From contig NZ_JACHXL010000007.1 of assembly GCF_014192115.1 (NCBI RefSeq), forward strand, positions 33,184 to 97,183: 64,000 nt of DNA, given 5' to 3'. The notes under the pieces are model-generated. The model did no database searches and was not told where the DNA came from. It worked only from the letters and a program-made list of their open reading frames with translations. The position numbers and the translations under genes were made by a program. Below, piece by piece: positions 26,992 through 39,566 of this stretch (its first letter is position 1; every line of letters begins with the position of its first letter). The DNA is from Psychrobacter luti (GTDB lineage Bacteria; Pseudomonadota; Gammaproteobacteria; Pseudomonadales; Moraxellaceae).

Positions 26992-28866
26992 TTATACCAC
27001 CGTCATCATTACCAGCACGAGTAATACAGCCATACCCAAGCCAAAGCTTGCAGCATAACCTCGAAGTGACCCTGTTTGCGTCGCAGACAACACCTTATTA
27101 CCCGCTGATGCTAGCTTAGGTAATAACAGCCACGTTTTATCAATAGGGTCGGCTTTAAATAAGCGGCCGATGAACAAAAAGGGTTTTACAAAAACTATAT
27201 CGTATAGCGCGTCAAAGCCCATACCGTGATAGCACCAATGATATAACGCCGCACCGATACGTGTGCGCTTAAAGCTGGTCAGCAGTCGACCTTTATTAAC
27301 GACATATAATAGCGCCGCCAATACCAAGCCTGCCGCCATCGCACCCATGGCGATAAACTCAGCAGTATGCTTACCATGTGCTTGACCAGCAACTTCTAAT
27401 AAGTGCCCAACGCTCTCTGGCAATACGCCTTGCAATGGTGGCGTAATCAATGCGCCCACTGCTGTTGATAATACGAGCAACACACTAAGTGGCAGCCAAT
27501 ACGACACACCCGATAATTTATGTGCATGGGTTTTTTCTTCACCAAAGAAGATAATCCAAATCATACGGAAGGTATAAATCGCGGTTAAGAAAGCACCGAA
27601 TACGCCCATATAGAATAAGACCATATGACCGGTCGCATAACTCTCCCACAGAATCGCTTCTTTAGAATAGAAACCAACGGTGACCCAAGGTATCGCTGCA
27701 AGCGCACCGCCACCGACGATATAGCACCAAAATACCAAGGGTATCTTTTTGCGTAAACCGCCCATCTTAAAGATGTTTTGCTCATGATGAACCGCAAGAA
27801 TGACTGCACCTGATGATAAGAATAGCAATGCTTTAAAGAAAGCATGCGTCATCAAGTGGAAGATAGCACCTTGCCATGCGCCAACGCCCAATGCTAAGAA
27901 CATATAGCCAATTTGGCTCATGGTCGAATAAGCAAGAATACGTTTAATATCGGTTTGTACTAGCGCACAAAATCCAGCAACCACGAGCGTCAATGCACCC
28001 ACTGCCCCAACCCAGTACAACAATACGCCCGGTGTGAGAAGAAATAATGGATGTAGACGGGCAATCAGATAAACACCCGCAGTAACCATGGTCGCTGCGT
28101 GAATCAAAGCAGACACTGGCGTTGGACCTGCCATCGCATCAGCAAGCCACGTATGTAGTGGTAGCTGCGCTGATTTACCCATCGCACCACCGACCAACAT
28201 CATGGTGGTTAAAATCATCGTTGGGTTGTTAATATCAAAGATTTCCGGCGCACGGGTAATAATCTCTTGAATATTAAGCGTGCCAAATTCGCGGAATAAT
28301 AAAAACAAACCAAAGGCTAAAAACACATCACCAACGCGGGTGACGGTAAAGGCTTTAATTGCTGCCCGACCATTAGCACGGTCTTGATAATAAAAACCAA
28401 TTAGCAAGTAAGAACAGATACCGACGCCTTCCCAGCCAAGATAGAGCAAGAACAAGTTATCCGCCAATACCAGTAATAACATGCTGGCGACGAATAAGTT
28501 CATATAACTAAAGAAGCGCGCAAAGCCTGTTTCACCTTTCATATACCATGCGGCAAACAGATGAATCAAAAAGCCGATACCGGTAATTACGCCAATCATC
28601 GTCAATGCTAAGCCATCAAAGCTTAGACCAAAACTCGGCGCAAAATCGCCGACTTGGAACCAAGTCCATAGTGGAATCTCGATGACCGTACCGGCAGGGT
28701 TGCTTGTTAAAAAGGTATAGCTGACCATCAGCGTACAAAGTGCTGATAGCAGCATGCTACCAACACCAACAATCGCTGCTACCTGCTCGCTTAACTTGTC
28801 GCGCATAAAGGCTAGAATCAAAAAGCCAACGAGCGGGAATATAAAGGTTAATGGTAATAAATTCAT
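26992..28866 (-). CDS. nuoL: NADH-quinone oxidoreductase subunit L
   Basis: 624 residues (E. coli 613), the distal antiporter-like subunit (ND5 homologue) with the long lateral helix at the C-terminus. Seen: LGWEGVGICSYLLIGFYY with Glu146, KSAQLPLHTWLADAMAGPTPVSAL, LAYSTMSQIGYMFLALG, and the late FDALYDIVFVKPF before the last helix. It pumps protons in response to quinone reduction. It follows nuoK by 4 bp. Confidence 0.96.
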   Translation of the reverse strand: MNLLPLTFIFPLVGFLILAFMRDKLSEQVAAIVGVGSMLLSALCTLMVSYTFLTSNPAGTVIEIPLWTWFQVGDFAPSFGLSFDGLALTMIGVITGIGFLIHLFAAWYMKGETGFARFFSYMNLFVASMLLLVLADNLFLLYLGWEGVGICSYLLIGFYYQDRANGRAAIKAFTVTRVGDVFLAFGLFLLFREFGTLNIQEIITRAPEIFDINNPTMILTTMMLVGGAMGKSAQLPLHTWLADAMAGPTPVSALIHAATMVTAGVYLIARLHPLFLLTPGVLLYWVGAVGALTLVVAGFCALVQTDIKRILAYSTMSQIGYMFLALGVGAWQGAIFHLMTHAFFKALLFLSSGAVILAVHHEQNIFKMGGLRKKIPLVFWCYIVGGGALAAIPWVTVGFYSKEAILWESYATGHMVLFYMGVFGAFLTAIYTFRMIWIIFFGEEKTHAHKLSGVSYWLPLSVLLVLSTAVGALITPPLQGVLPESVGHLLEVAGQAHGKHTAEFIAMGAMAAGLVLAALLYVVNKGRLLTSFKRTRIGAALYHWCYHGMGFDALYDIVFVKPFLFIGRLFKADPIDKTWLLLPKLASAGNKVLSATQTGSLRGYAASFGLGMAVLLVLVMMTVV

Positions 28867-28870
28867 GACA

Positions 28871-29278
28871 TCATCCTTTCATCTCATTCGCGCTGTCGAC
28901 ATCGAGATGCCCACGCTGATGATAAAACCGCAATAATATTGCCAAACCAATAGCCGCCTCTGCTGCTGCTAAAGTCAGAATAAAGATAAACATAATCTGT
29001 CCATCTGGATCAACCCAGCGGCTACCTGCGACCACAAATGCCAAAGCCGTCGCATTCATCATGATCTCAAGGCTCATCAGCATAAATAAGAAATTACGCC
29101 TTACCATGACACCGCACAGACCAATCGCAAATAAGATACCGGCCAAAATCAATCCATGGCTCATGGGTATCATACCCAGTACATTTTGCGCCTCAGCAAC
29201 CGGCTGCACTAAGCCTGCTACCTCGTGGGCAAACGGCACATTAGCAATATCTTGTGCCACGCTCGCTGCTAGTACCAT
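28871..29278 (-). CDS. nuoK: NADH-quinone oxidoreductase subunit K
   Basis: 135 residues if translation begins at the ATG that overlaps the nuoJ stop by one base; E. coli NuoK has 100. The family part begins at [19 protein letters not shown] (residue 36) and has three membrane helices with the two buried Glu residues of the proton path, in SLEIMMNA (Glu71) and AAAEAAIG (Glu107). The first 35 residues are an Ala/Val-rich, weakly amphipathic leader without family match. The overlap with nuoJ favours the long form; the inner ATG has only a weak ribosome site. Confidence 0.93.
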   Translation of the reverse strand: MVLAASVAQDIANVPFAHEVAGLVQPVAEAQNVLGMIPMSHGLILAGILFAIGLCGVMVRRNFLFMLMSLEIMMNATALAFVVAGSRWVDPDGQIMFIFILTLAAAEAAIGLAILLRFYHQRGHLDVDSANEMKG

Positions 29279-30021
29279 CAGTCCGACTCCTTGCGCGTGA
29301 CTTTATTCACACCTACCTGCGTACCTGCTTTCATGCCAACATAGTCATGCGGGTCAACATCTTTATATTCATATGGTTCAGCCATGTTTACTGCATCAGT
29401 ATCTATAGGCATGCCGTTATCATCGTAGTGTGTGATACTGGCAACATTTGGATTGGTTGCTTGGCTAGCACCTCGGCTACTGTTACCGACAATCTCATCA
29501 TCAATAGACTCTTTACCCAAATGATAAGCGGCAACCAAAGCGGCTAATAAGAGCAATGCCGCTACTTCTATCAACATAATATATTTGGTAAACAGCGCAG
29601 TACCTACTGCTTTGGCTGAAATCGTCGACCCGCCAATAATTGCCGCTTCATCATGGTTAAGACCAATCATCGCATACAGCACAACCGCGATAATAATCGT
29701 TAGTCCCGTCGGTACAGCCCAAGTCTTGGCATCAAGCCAGCGCTCTTCGCGCTCATCATTACTCATGCCGAGATTTAGCATCATAATAACGAAAACGAAT
29801 AGCACCATAATGGCACCGGCATAAACGACCACTTCAAGCGCACCAGCAAAAGGCGCACCTAATATAAAGAAAATACCTGAGATGGCCAATAACGACACAA
29901 TCATCGATAAAATAGCATGCACTGGATTGGCGAGGGTCACCACGCGCAAGCTGGCAAATATTGCCACCGCTGCCAGCGCATAAAACCCTGCCAATTCAGG
30001 ACTATTTAAGATATTCATCAT
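29278..30021 (-). CDS. nuoJ: NADH-quinone oxidoreductase subunit J
   Basis: 247 residues; the usual length is 165-185. The family part (1-175) has five membrane helices, including [28 protein letters not shown], in which the mobile pi-bulge helix lies. After residue 175 comes a hydrophilic tail of about 70 residues ([27 protein letters not shown]) with no family match, probably facing the cytoplasm. It overlaps nuoI by 4 bases (ATGA). Confidence 0.94.
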   Translation of the reverse strand: MMNILNSPELAGFYALAAVAIFASLRVVTLANPVHAILSMIVSLLAISGIFFILGAPFAGALEVVVYAGAIMVLFVFVIMMLNLGMSNDEREERWLDAKTWAVPTGLTIIIAVVLYAMIGLNHDEAAIIGGSTISAKAVGTALFTKYIMLIEVAALLLLAALVAAYHLGKESIDDEIVGNSSRGASQATNPNVASITHYDDNGMPIDTDAVNMAEPYEYKDVDPHDYVGMKAGTQVGVNKVTRKESD

Positions 30022-30566
30022 GGTAGCAAGCTCCTTAGATCAATCGGTGCAGCTTCGTTTTGGGCCGCGCCTTTTGGTTTATCTGCTACCGCCATACCCG
30101 TCACGCGATAATAGTTATAATCGGGATATTTACCCGGTCCTGAAATCAGCAAATGCTCTTTTTCATAAACCAAGTCTTGACGGACATATTCGCCCATCTC
30201 AAAGTCTGGGGTCATCTGAATCGCGGTCGTCGGACACGCCTCTTCACACAAACCACAAAAGATACAGCGTGAAAAGTTGATGCGGAAAAACTCTGGATAC
30301 CAGCGTCCATCTTCACGTTCTGCTTTTTGCAGTGAGATACAGCCGACCGGACATGCCACAGCACATAGGTTACAAGCGACACAGCGCTCATCACCGTCAG
30401 GGTCACGCGACAAGATAATGCGTCCGCGAAAGCGCGGCGGTACAGGTACCGGTTCTTCTGGATACAGAATGGTGTCGCGTGGCCTGATTGCATGACTATT
30501 GACCATCCACATACTGCGGACAATGGTAAACATACCAATGACGGTCTTTTTTATAGTAGTAAACAT
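30018..30566 (-). CDS. nuoI: NADH-quinone oxidoreductase subunit I
   Basis: 182 residues. It carries two [4Fe-4S] clusters (N6a, N6b) linking the peripheral arm to NuoB. Both ferredoxin motifs are complete: [12 protein letters not shown] from residue 62 and [12 protein letters not shown] from residue 101. The N-terminal amphipathic helix lies at the membrane. nuoH precedes it by 55 bp. Confidence 0.97.
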   Translation of the reverse strand: MFTTIKKTVIGMFTIVRSMWMVNSHAIRPRDTILYPEEPVPVPPRFRGRIILSRDPDGDERCVACNLCAVACPVGCISLQKAEREDGRWYPEFFRINFSRCIFCGLCEEACPTTAIQMTPDFEMGEYVRQDLVYEKEHLLISGPGKYPDYNYYRVTGMAVADKPKGAAQNEAAPIDLRSLLP

Positions 30567-30621
30567 GGGATTATTATCCTTATCAGCTTTACCCTAGTTC
30601 ATCAGTGATGGCTAGTAATGA

Positions 30622-31665
30622 TTACAACGTTGGGGAAAAAATCAAAATGACTGCAGCAGTAACCAATAGATTAATCAAGGTTACCGGCAGGCAGACTTTC
30701 CAGCCAAAGTTCATCACCTGATCATAGCGCGGACGCATGAGTGAGCCTCGAGCCAAAATAAACATGGTCATAAAGAATAGTGTCTTAATCATGAACCAAA
30801 AAGCTGGTGGAATAAACGGAATATCTAAATTAAACGGCGCAAGCCAACCGCCGAAGAACAAACAAGTCATCAACGCAGAAATCAGTACGACGTTGACGTA
30901 TTCACCGATAAAGAACATACCGAACTTCATGCCAGAATATTCGACATGATAACCTTCGGCCAACTCTTGCTCGGCTTCTGGCTGATCAAATGGATGTCTA
31001 TGGGTAACAGCAACACCAGCAACGACAAAGGTCAAAAAGCCAAAGAACTGCGGAATGATATACCAGCCGTCAATTTGCGATTCAACGATTTCGCGTAGGT
31101 TAAATGAGCCTGTTAAGGCAACAACGCCCATCAATGATAAGCCTAAAAAGACTTCATAACTGATGGTTTGCGCTGCAGAACGTAAGCCGCCAAGTAAAGA
31201 GAACTTATTGGCAGACGCCCAGCCACCGAACATCACCGCATAGACCGCAATACCTGCCATAGCAAAGAAGAACAAAATACCGATATCCCAATCAGCAACC
31301 CCAAGGGATGGCGAGATAGGAATAATGGCAAAAGAGGCCAAAGCAGTAAACATGGCAACCGCTGGCGCCAAGGTAAACATAAACTTATCGGTAAAGTTTG
31401 GCGTCCAATCTTCTTTAAAGAAGATTTTGAGCATATCAGCAACCAGCTGTAGCGACCCAAACGGACCAACACGGTTCGGACCGTAACGATCTTGCCAGAG
31501 TGCTAGCATGCGGCGCTCATAGACAATCATCATTGCAGCGACAATGACCACCACCAAAAAGATGACCAGCGATTGCACGACCATAAAGAGTATCGACCAG
31601 GTATCAAAGGTCATCATACCAGCCAAAAAGCTTGGCACATCAGGGATAATGCGGGTAACTTGCAT
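30622..31665 (-). CDS. nuoH: NADH-quinone oxidoreductase subunit H
   Basis: 347 residues (E. coli 325), eight membrane helices. NuoH (ND1 homologue) forms most of the quinone chamber. Conserved cytoplasmic loops are present: [32 protein letters not shown], and [23 protein letters not shown], rich in the acidic residues that couple quinone chemistry to pumping. It starts 1 bp after nuoG. Confidence 0.97.
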   Translation of the reverse strand: MQVTRIIPDVPSFLAGMMTFDTWSILFMVVQSLVIFLVVVIVAAMMIVYERRMLALWQDRYGPNRVGPFGSLQLVADMLKIFFKEDWTPNFTDKFMFTLAPAVAMFTALASFAIIPISPSLGVADWDIGILFFFAMAGIAVYAVMFGGWASANKFSLLGGLRSAAQTISYEVFLGLSLMGVVALTGSFNLREIVESQIDGWYIIPQFFGFLTFVVAGVAVTHRHPFDQPEAEQELAEGYHVEYSGMKFGMFFIGEYVNVVLISALMTCLFFGGWLAPFNLDIPFIPPAFWFMIKTLFFMTMFILARGSLMRPRYDQVMNFGWKVCLPVTLINLLVTAAVILIFSPTL

Positions 31666-31666
31666 A

Positions 31667-34600
31667 TTACAGCTCCTGTGTGGTGGTCGGCGCGCTGCTT
31701 ACTTGTGTTGCGCGGTTATTGGTATTGGCTGTTAAAGCATTATCAGTCGCCATGCTGCCCATCATCGTCACCGGCGCATCAACTTTACGTACCGATGCAG
31801 GCATTGACGGATGAATGATATCTACCTGCCCAACTGGATAACCGATACAACCTTCGGCTAAATAACCAACGAGCTCAACGGGTAAGGTGATTTGCTGCTT
31901 ATCAATCTCAATCGCCAGATAATCACCCGCTGCAAGACCCCAGTCTTTGGCATCGTCAATACCAACGCGCCATGTGGCTAGCGGTAATTGCTCAGCAACG
32001 ACGGGGCTACGTGATGCCATCATAGAGCTGGCATAAAGGTTGTAAATCGGTACCAGTTTCGCTTGTCCTTGCTGCATATCCGTAGTCGTCACCGAAGTAA
32101 CTTCTGGCGCAACATATTGACGCGTGGCTAGGCGCTCTAATTGATCAAACAGACGCGCACCTGGATCACCATTTTTGAGGCTACCACCGACTTTATCTTG
32201 GTATTTATTCCATGCTTGCGGTGAGTTCCAACCTGCCGCACTGGCAAAAGGAATCATCGAGCTTGGCGTTTGCTTACCGCTATAGCCTTCCATTGAGAAG
32301 GTTAAACCGGTATCCAAATCTTTTGGCTGCATTGGCTCATGCACAGAGACAGGCGCACGCATAGAAGTACGACCAGAGTAACGACGCGGCTGACGGGCAA
32401 TTTTTAGACCGGTCATACGGTAATCGGCATCCGGAGCAGCGCCTTTAATACCAACAAGCTTAGGATGAGTAGCAACCAAGGCATTGATGACATCATCAAG
32501 CTGTGTCCAATCGACATCACGACCTTCTAAACTGCTATGGACGGCATGTAACCAACGCCAGCCTTCTTTGATACTGCTCAGCGGATGATAGTATTCGTTA
32601 TCATAAACTTGGAAGAAGCGCTGTGCGCGACCTTCAGCAGAGATAAGCGTACCGTCCGCTTCCGCAAAGCTGGCGGCTGGCAATACAATATCGACATCTT
32701 TATGCCAATCAAGCAGCTGATGATCAAGTGCGATGACAGTTTTGTCAGTCAATAACTGGGTTAATTTATGCGCATCAATGGCATCAGTCAACTGGTTTTC
32801 AGCGACTATCACCACATCAAAGTCAGTCGCTAATAACTCTTCGACGGATTGACCGCCAAGCATACAGACACCAATGCTATTGGCATCAGGAACCGCCAAA
32901 TAAATACCGGCTTGCGCATGGTATTGTTTATTAACTTCTTTTAGCTCAAGTTTGGTTGCCGGTTTGCGCTCTACATCGTCTTGCGCTTCTGTATCAACGC
33001 CGGTTTCAGGTTTGTTCGGCTTAGCGGATAAGTCTTTGTCTTCGCTCTGCTGAGCGGTTGCTGCTTGTGCTTCGGCGGCTGCAACCTTAGCGTTATGTTC
33101 CTCAACCTGCTGCTGCTCAGTCGCTTTAATCGCTGCGCGCTTTTGGCTCAATGCTTGAGCAATTTGTGCTGCTGCTTCTATTAAAGCAGTCGATGATAAA
33201 CTGCTACCAGAGACAACCAACGGCTTATCGGCTTGAATCAAGTCATAAGCAATTTGCTGTGCCAATGCTTGCATAGCATCAACATTAGCATCGTCATCGC
33301 TATCTGACGTTGGTTCCGCGATTTCTGCTAAATCATCAGCAAAATCAGCAATCGCATCAGCGACTTTAAAGCCAAGCTTAGTAATATCTTCAGGTGTCGC
33401 AACAACACTGACTTTACTGATATCTTCTAGCTTAGTTTGGATAACATCGATGACATATACCGGGCTTTGTACGCCTTGACCAATACGTTTGACTGGCTCG
33501 GCCAACCACGATTGCGTTTTGGTCGCAGCAGCCATTTTAATGGCTTCATTTTTTGCTGCTTGACGAATCGACAGCGCCACACGTGATGAGGTTTGGGTGA
33601 TGTCTTCACCTAGCACCAATACGGCATCATGGCTTTCAATATCAGCCATACCCGGGTTATAAATACCCTCAGTGCTCAATACTTCAATACATTTATTGAC
33701 CAATGCTTGCTGCTGATGGTTAAGACCGGTTGAAAAGTTATCAAAACCGACCATATTTTTTAAGGCAAAGTTGGTTTCAAGGCTCGCACGTGGTGAGCCA
33801 ATACCGATGACTTTTTTGTCTTTAATACGTTTGATGGTTTCATCAAGCGCATAATCGATATTGATTTTGACATGCTTGTCATTGATACGTTCAAGCGCCT
33901 GCGTTGGACGGTCTTCACGATTGACATAGCCATACCCAAAGCGACCACGGTCACATAGGAAGTAACGGTTTACTTCACCGTTATAGCGGTTTTCGATACG
34001 GCGCAATTCACCATAACGCTCGCCCGGAGAGATGTTACAACCGGCAGAGCAACCATGACAGATGCTTGGCGCATACTGCATGTCCCATTTACGGTTATAA
34101 CGCTCAGAATGAGTTTTATCAGTAAATACACCGGTTGGGCACACTTCGGTTAAGTTACCTGAAAACTCGCTTTCAAACTGACCATCTTTATCACGACCAA
34201 AATAAACGCGCTCGTTTGAGCCATAAACGCCCAAATCTTCGCCACCCGCATAGTCTTTGTAAAAACGGACGCAGCGATAGCAAGCGATACAGCGGTTCAT
34301 TTCATGAGCAATAAACGGACCAAGCTCTTGATTGTGATGGGTGCGCTTAGTAAAACGATAGCGACGACGGCTATGACCCGACATATAGGTCATGTCTTGC
34401 AAATGACAATGTCCGCCTTCTTCACAGGTTGGACAGTCATGCGGATGATTAACCATCAACAGCTCAACCATCGACTTACGGAACGCTTTGGCTTCGTCAT
34501 CAGTGACTGATATGTACATATCATCGCCTGGAGCGACCATACATGACATCACGAGGCGACCGCGACCCGCTTCCATATCTTCTTTAGACTGATATTGCTT

Positions 34601-34750
34601 AACCGCGCACTGACGGCAAGAGCCGACTGAACCTAAGGCTGGGTGATAACAAAAATACGGCACATCAATGCCGAGTGATAAGCATGCTTGTAGCAAGTTA
34701 TCAGCGCTATCTACTTCGACAGTGGTTCCATCAATATGTATGACTGCCAT
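31667..34750 (-). CDS. nuoG: NADH-quinone oxidoreductase subunit G, with inserted charged region
   Basis: 1027 residues (E. coli 908). It carries the Fe-S chain of the peripheral arm: [2Fe-2S] Cys34, Cys45, Cys48, Cys70; the His/Cys cluster [12 protein letters not shown] (104-115); CIACYRC (154-160) with CPTG (204-207); and the extra N7 cluster CHGCSAGCN (231-239) with Cys266, found in E. coli-type enzymes. The molybdopterin-like domain follows. Residues about 538-608 form an Ala/Gln/Glu/Lys-rich, low-complexity insert absent from E. coli NuoG, just before the conserved PDANSIG. A short acidic loop (480-490) is also extra. Eleven bases separate it from nuoF. Confidence 0.95.
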   Translation of the reverse strand: MAVIHIDGTTVEVDSADNLLQACLSLGIDVPYFCYHPALGSVGSCRQCAVKQYQSKEDMEAGRGRLVMSCMVAPGDDMYISVTDDEAKAFRKSMVELLMVNHPHDCPTCEEGGHCHLQDMTYMSGHSRRRYRFTKRTHHNQELGPFIAHEMNRCIACYRCVRFYKDYAGGEDLGVYGSNERVYFGRDKDGQFESEFSGNLTEVCPTGVFTDKTHSERYNRKWDMQYAPSICHGCSAGCNISPGERYGELRRIENRYNGEVNRYFLCDRGRFGYGYVNREDRPTQALERINDKHVKINIDYALDETIKRIKDKKVIGIGSPRASLETNFALKNMVGFDNFSTGLNHQQQALVNKCIEVLSTEGIYNPGMADIESHDAVLVLGEDITQTSSRVALSIRQAAKNEAIKMAAATKTQSWLAEPVKRIGQGVQSPVYVIDVIQTKLEDISKVSVVATPEDITKLGFKVADAIADFADDLAEIAEPTSDSDDDANVDAMQALAQQIAYDLIQADKPLVVSGSSLSSTALIEAAAQIAQALSQKRAAIKATEQQQVEEHNAKVAAAEAQAATAQQSEDKDLSAKPNKPETGVDTEAQDDVERKPATKLELKEVNKQYHAQAGIYLAVPDANSIGVCMLGGQSVEELLATDFDVVIVAENQLTDAIDAHKLTQLLTDKTVIALDHQLLDWHKDVDIVLPAASFAEADGTLISAEGRAQRFFQVYDNEYYHPLSSIKEGWRWLHAVHSSLEGRDVDWTQLDDVINALVATHPKLVGIKGAAPDADYRMTGLKIARQPRRYSGRTSMRAPVSVHEPMQPKDLDTGLTFSMEGYSGKQTPSSMIPFASAAGWNSPQAWNKYQDKVGGSLKNGDPGARLFDQLERLATRQYVAPEVTSVTTTDMQQGQAKLVPIYNLYASSMMASRSPVVAEQLPLATWRVGIDDAKDWGLAAGDYLAIEIDKQQITLPVELVGYLAEGCIGYPVGQVDIIHPSMPASVRKVDAPVTMMGSMATDNALTANTNNRATQVSSAPTTTQEL

Positions 34751-34760
34751 GCCGCTCTCC

Positions 34761-36185
34761 TTATTTCACTTCTGGCTGTTGATTGGCTGCAGCCTCAATG
34801 ACATCTTCACCAACCGCCTGCGCAATTTTTTGATCAAACTCAGGACGGAAATATTTAATAGCACTCATCAATGGTTCCATCGCACCCGGCGCATGGGCAC
34901 AAAAAGTTTTGCCGATCCATAAGTCACGAGTCAACTCTTCTAACTTCTCAACGTCACCGATTTGACCTTGACCGTCGTTAATGGCAGTCAATATTTTCAC
35001 GCCCCACGGTAGACCATCACGGCATGGCGTACACCAACCGCATGATTCACGTTGGAAGAAAATCTCAAGGTTACGCAATAATGGCACCATATCTTGCTCT
35101 TCATCGACGACCATAATTAGCCCAGTACCCATACGACTACCGGCTTTTTGAATGGCATCAAAATCTACGACGGTATCTAAATGGTCAGCGGTTAAAAAGT
35201 CTGTTGATGCGCCGCCCGGTAGCCATGCTTTGAGCTTTTTACCTTCCTGCATACCGCCAGCGAAATCTTCGATAATTTCACGCGCCGTATAACCAAATGG
35301 CAGCTCCCACAGACCGGGATCATTGACCAGACCTGAACAACCAAATAGCTTGGTACCTGGGGTTTCGACCACGCCTTTGGCTTTTGGTAAGTCTTGATAC
35401 CATTTGCTACCATGCAAAATAATCGCCGAAACGTTATGCAAAGTTTCAACGTTATTGACTACAGTTGGACGTCCCCATGCACCCGCTACTTGTGGAAATG
35501 GCGGCTTAGTACGCGGATTGGCACGGCGACCTTCTAGGCAGTTAATCAAAGCGGTTTCTTCACCGCAAATATAACGACCAGCGCCAGTATGGACGTGCAA
35601 ATCAAAGCTAAAGTCAGACCCTAAGATATTGTCGCCGACCAAGTTATTAGCACGAAGTTCTTCAAGCGCTGTATTTAAACGCTCTGCTGCTAAAATATAT
35701 TCACCGCGAATAAAGATATAACCGGCTGTTGCACCGATGGCGTAAGCAGAGATGAGCATACCTTCGATAAGCTGTAGCGGCAGACGCTCCATCAGCAAAC
35801 GGTCTTTAAAAGTACCCGGCTCCATCTCATCGGCATTACAGACGAGATAACGTGGACCGCCATCGGGTGGTGCCATCAGCGACCATTTGATACCCGCTGG
35901 GAAACCTGCACCGCCACGACCTTTTACCACGGCTTCTTTAATGGTATTCAAAGTATCGTCTGGCGATTGGTTTAAAGCCATTTTTAGCGCTTCAAAACCA
36001 CGTAGCGATTCATAAGTAGCCAAATCTAATACCGCATCGTGATGTGCGAGGCGCCATGTAAGCGGCTTGGTTTCGCTGGTAGCGGTCGCTTTATCGCCAT
36101 AAACAGGAATGCGCTGGTCATTTAATTGGCTTGGCGCTTTGCCTCGACCGCGACGAGCAATCTGCTCTGAAATTGTTAAACTCAT
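34761..36185 (-). CDS. nuoF: NADH-quinone oxidoreductase subunit F (NADH and FMN binding)
   Basis: 474 residues. NuoF oxidises NADH with FMN and passes electrons to cluster N3. FMN/NADH loop [13 protein letters not shown] (89-101), [14 protein letters not shown], the [20 protein letters not shown] stretch, and the cluster motif [11 protein letters not shown] near 378-388 are all present. The N-terminal ~30 residues (basic, GRGKAPSQ) are longer than in E. coli. It overlaps nuoE by 4 bases, so the two are translationally coupled. Confidence 0.97.
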   Translation of the reverse strand: MSLTISEQIARRGRGKAPSQLNDQRIPVYGDKATATSETKPLTWRLAHHDAVLDLATYESLRGFEALKMALNQSPDDTLNTIKEAVVKGRGGAGFPAGIKWSLMAPPDGGPRYLVCNADEMEPGTFKDRLLMERLPLQLIEGMLISAYAIGATAGYIFIRGEYILAAERLNTALEELRANNLVGDNILGSDFSFDLHVHTGAGRYICGEETALINCLEGRRANPRTKPPFPQVAGAWGRPTVVNNVETLHNVSAIILHGSKWYQDLPKAKGVVETPGTKLFGCSGLVNDPGLWELPFGYTAREIIEDFAGGMQEGKKLKAWLPGGASTDFLTADHLDTVVDFDAIQKAGSRMGTGLIMVVDEEQDMVPLLRNLEIFFQRESCGWCTPCRDGLPWGVKILTAINDGQGQIGDVEKLEELTRDLWIGKTFCAHAPGAMEPLMSAIKYFRPEFDQKIAQAVGEDVIEAAANQQPEVK

Positions 36186-36691
36186 GCGTATAGCTCCAAC
36201 AATTGGGCGACTTCAGTGGGCTGGACAGGACCATAGGTATCTTCATTAATCAATACAGAAGGACCTTTGTCACAGTTACCCAAACAGCAAATCGGCAATA
36301 GCGTAAAGCGGTTATCAGCGGTAGTCTGACCATAGTCGATGCCCAACTGCGCTTTTAATTCAGCGGCAAGTGCTTCGTAACCGGTTAGATAACAAGCCAC
36401 CGAATCACAAATAAGGATGACATTGCGACCGACTGGCTGACGATAGATACGGTTAAAAAAGGTTGCCACCCCATCCATATCGGTCATTGGCACATTTAGA
36501 ATGTTGGCAATGGCATTGACTTGTGCATCATCGACCCAGCCATTACGCTTTTGCACGATTTTTAGCGCATCTAAAGACGCGGCCCGTGGATGGGGATAAT
36601 GATGCATAAACTCGTGGATAGCTGCAATTTCTTCAGCGGTTAAAATACTTGCCACATCTACTTTTGGCATTTTATCGGAAACAATTCTCAT
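36182..36691 (-). CDS. nuoE: NADH-quinone oxidoreductase subunit E
   Basis: 169 residues. Thioredoxin-like [2Fe-2S] protein (cluster N1a) of the NADH module. The four ligands are Cys95 and Cys100 (CDSVAC) and Cys136 and Cys140 (CLGNC). The helical N-terminal part has [21 protein letters not shown]. The following nuoF start overlaps its stop. nuoCD lies 131 bp upstream. Confidence 0.96.
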   Translation of the reverse strand: MRIVSDKMPKVDVASILTAEEIAAIHEFMHHYPHPRAASLDALKIVQKRNGWVDDAQVNAIANILNVPMTDMDGVATFFNRIYRQPVGRNVILICDSVACYLTGYEALAAELKAQLGIDYGQTTADNRFTLLPICCLGNCDKGPSVLINEDTYGPVQPTEVAQLLELYA

Positions 36692-36822
36692 AATCTTTTT
36701 CTTTCCTCACTCAGCCCACTGTTAAGGTTGCGCTTATGGCGCAATGACAGCGTTTTGGTGTGCCAGTTTGGCGATAACATGTTAATGAACGTGTATTACT
36801 TTTAATACTTAACATCTAATAT

Positions 36823-38598
36823 TTAGCGGTCACAATCGGCCATTACAATATCAATCGACGCCAAATACATAATGGCATCAGAGACCAATGAGCCATTAAT
36901 AACCGATGGCATCTGCTGCAGGTGTGCAAATGTCGGGGTACGAATACGGGTACGGTAGCTCATCGTCGCTTTATCTGAGGTGATGTAGTAACTGTTTAGA
37001 CCTTTGGTGGCTTCTACAATCGTGGTGCACTCACCCGCTGGCATCACCGGACCCCAAGAGACGGAGATAAAGTGGTTAATCAAAGTTTCGATGTCATTCA
37101 AGGTACGGTCTTTTGGCGGTGGTACGGCCAATGGATGATCTGCCTTATAAGGACCTTGCGGCATATTATCCATACATTGACGGATGATACGTAACGACTG
37201 GCGCATCTCTTCGACTTTCACCATACAGCGATCATAAGCATCGCCGTTATATCCGACTGGAACTTCAAAGTCGTAGTTCTCGTAGCCCATATACGGACGC
37301 GCTTTACGCAAATCAAAATCTAAACCTGTTGCACGTAAACCTGCGCCAGTGACGCCCCACGCCAATGCTTGTTTAGTATTATATTGCGCAACGCCTTGGG
37401 TACGACCTTTAAGCACACTGTTTTGAAGTGCTGCTTTAACATACTCATCCAAGCGTTTTGGCATCCAGTCTAGGAACTCGCGAACCAAACGCTGCCAGCC
37501 GCGCGGTAAATCGTGCGCTGTACCGCCGATACGGAACCATGCTGGGTGCATACGATAGCCAGTCACGGCTTCGATGACGTCATAGGCTTTTTGGCGATCG
37601 GTAAACATATAGAATACCGGCGTCATACCTCCGGCATCCTGAATAAAGGTACCGACGAACAGCAAGTTATTAGTAATACGGAAAAATTCACTCATCATCA
37701 CGCGGATGGTTTCAGCGCGCGGCGGAATGGTGATTCCTGCTAGCTTCTCAACCGACATGATATACGGTAACTCATTCATTACGCCGCCGAGATAGTCAAT
37801 ACGGTCGGTATAAGGAATAAAAGAATGCCATGTTTGACGCTCAGCCATCTTTTCGGCGCCGCGATGGTGATAGCCAATATCAGGGATACAATCGACGACT
37901 TCTTCGCCATCAAGCTGAAGTACCAAACGGAAAGCACCGTGAGCCGATGGATGGTTAGGACCGATGTTCAAGAACATAAAGTCTTCGTCACGACCCGAGC
38001 GTTTCATGCCCCACTCTTCAGGGACAAAGCGCAGGTTTTCTTGCTCGTATTGTTGTTTGGCGGTATTCAAGAAATACGGGGTAAATTCAGTCGCCCGCGC
38101 ATGATATTCTTTACGCAGTGGATGACCTTCCCAGTATTTTGGCAATAAGATACGCGTCAAATGAGGATGGCCACTAAAGACAATACCGAACATATCCCAC
38201 ACTTCACGCTCATACCAATTGGCATTTGGCCAAATCTTGGTGGCGCTCGGTACATTCAGATCATCTTCGCTTAGCGCGACTTTGATACGCACATCGCTAT
38301 TACGCTCAAGCGACATCAAATGATAAAACACCGTAAAATCGCTGTCAGGCAGACCTTGGCGATGTTGGCGCAGGCGCTCATCTATCGCTGATAAGTCAAA
38401 TAGCATGACATAAGGTTTTGGCAATTTACGCAGGTATAAGAGAATATCCAGCAAATCAGCACGCGCCACCCAAACCGTTGGAATCTCATCAACAGTGTGC
38501 TGCACGACAAACTTACCAGCATACTTCTGCTCAAGCTCAGTGATAACTGCTGGAACAGGCTTAATCTTAGGATCTATGTTTTCGACTACCGTGACCAT
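36823..38598 (-). CDS. nuoCD: NADH-quinone oxidoreductase fused subunit C/D
   Basis: 591 residues, a fusion of NuoC (about 1-190) and NuoD (about 205-591), as in E. coli and other gammaproteobacteria. NuoC part: RVKVAL-like core and [20 protein letters not shown]. NuoD part: [22 protein letters not shown] with the quinone-site His, [20 protein letters not shown] with the quinone-site region, and the terminal DIVMADCDR. It lines the quinone-binding cavity together with NuoB and NuoH. Confidence 0.97.
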   Translation of the reverse strand: MVTVVENIDPKIKPVPAVITELEQKYAGKFVVQHTVDEIPTVWVARADLLDILLYLRKLPKPYVMLFDLSAIDERLRQHRQGLPDSDFTVFYHLMSLERNSDVRIKVALSEDDLNVPSATKIWPNANWYEREVWDMFGIVFSGHPHLTRILLPKYWEGHPLRKEYHARATEFTPYFLNTAKQQYEQENLRFVPEEWGMKRSGRDEDFMFLNIGPNHPSAHGAFRLVLQLDGEEVVDCIPDIGYHHRGAEKMAERQTWHSFIPYTDRIDYLGGVMNELPYIMSVEKLAGITIPPRAETIRVMMSEFFRITNNLLFVGTFIQDAGGMTPVFYMFTDRQKAYDVIEAVTGYRMHPAWFRIGGTAHDLPRGWQRLVREFLDWMPKRLDEYVKAALQNSVLKGRTQGVAQYNTKQALAWGVTGAGLRATGLDFDLRKARPYMGYENYDFEVPVGYNGDAYDRCMVKVEEMRQSLRIIRQCMDNMPQGPYKADHPLAVPPPKDRTLNDIETLINHFISVSWGPVMPAGECTTIVEATKGLNSYYITSDKATMSYRTRIRTPTFAHLQQMPSVINGSLVSDAIMYLASIDIVMADCDR

Positions 38599-38776
38599 GA
38601 ATGATGTATTCCTTCATTAATCATAATTGAGCTATGTTAAACATAACCGAACTATGATGAATATATGCGTACTGAGCACTTTTACGGATTATGAATAATT
38701 GAGCCAAACGGGCAAATAAAATGCTTTTCGCTTAAATATTTTATACCTAAGTCTTGTTTGGCTACATGCTCGCTGA

Positions 38777-39454
38777 TTAAATACTATCTGGGCTACGTAA
38801 GTTTTTCACAGCGATACGATCTGCTTGCTTACGGTCACGTTCAGGCGTCATTTGTGGCTGGTAGATACCTTGCTCATTGACATGAATACCCAGCGGACGA
38901 CGCTCTTTAGTAATCGATTCTTGCAGCAGCATCAAACCTTGAATCAACGCTTCTGGACGCGGTGGACAACCAGGTACATAGACATCGACAGGAATGATTT
39001 TATCCACGCCTTGCACCACTGAATAGATGTCATACATGCCACCCGAGTTGGCACAAGCACCCATCGAGATGACCCATTTTGGCTCAAGCATTTGCTCATA
39101 TAGACGCTGAATAACCGGTGCCATTTTGACAAAGCAGGTACCAGCAACAATCATCACGTCCGCCTGACGGGGCGAGGCGCGAATAACTTCGGCACCAAAA
39201 CGTGATAAATCGTGAACCGCAGTTAGGGTAGTTGCATATTCGACATAACAGCATGAGGTACCAAAGTTAAATGGCCATAGTGAGTGCTTGCGCCCCCAGT
39301 TTGCTGTTGAATGGACGAGGTCTTCGAGACGACCCATAAAGACATTTTTATTGACTTCGTCTTCGAGAGGATCATTGACCGTTTGGCTAGTCTGCGCAGG
39401 ATAGACATCTGCATCAGGGTTGGCTTTTGTTAATGTGTATTTCATAACATACAA
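38777..39454 (-). CDS. nuoB: NADH-quinone oxidoreductase subunit B
   Basis: 225 residues. It holds cluster N2, the last Fe-S centre before ubiquinone. The unusual tandem cysteines (Cys68, Cys69 in [10 protein letters not shown]) and the other ligands in VAGTCFVKM and [11 protein letters not shown] are present. AAAGG lies 6 nt before the first ATG; a second ATG three codons on is possible. Gaps of 178 bp to nuoCD and 112 bp to nuoA are larger than elsewhere in the operon and contain no recognised gene. Confidence 0.97.
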   Translation of the reverse strand: MYVMKYTLTKANPDADVYPAQTSQTVNDPLEDEVNKNVFMGRLEDLVHSTANWGRKHSLWPFNFGTSCCYVEYATTLTAVHDLSRFGAEVIRASPRQADVMIVAGTCFVKMAPVIQRLYEQMLEPKWVISMGACANSGGMYDIYSVVQGVDKIIPVDVYVPGCPPRPEALIQGLMLLQESITKERRPLGIHVNEQGIYQPQMTPERDRKQADRIAVKNLRSPDSI

Positions 39455-39566
39455 CCTTTATTTTAAGCGCCACGTGGCAATCAGATTGCCATTACGAGCG
39501 CCATAACTTCTATTATTAATAAGTGACCATGCTGGAATAAGGCTAAAGTAAGACAGCTAAAAGCAA

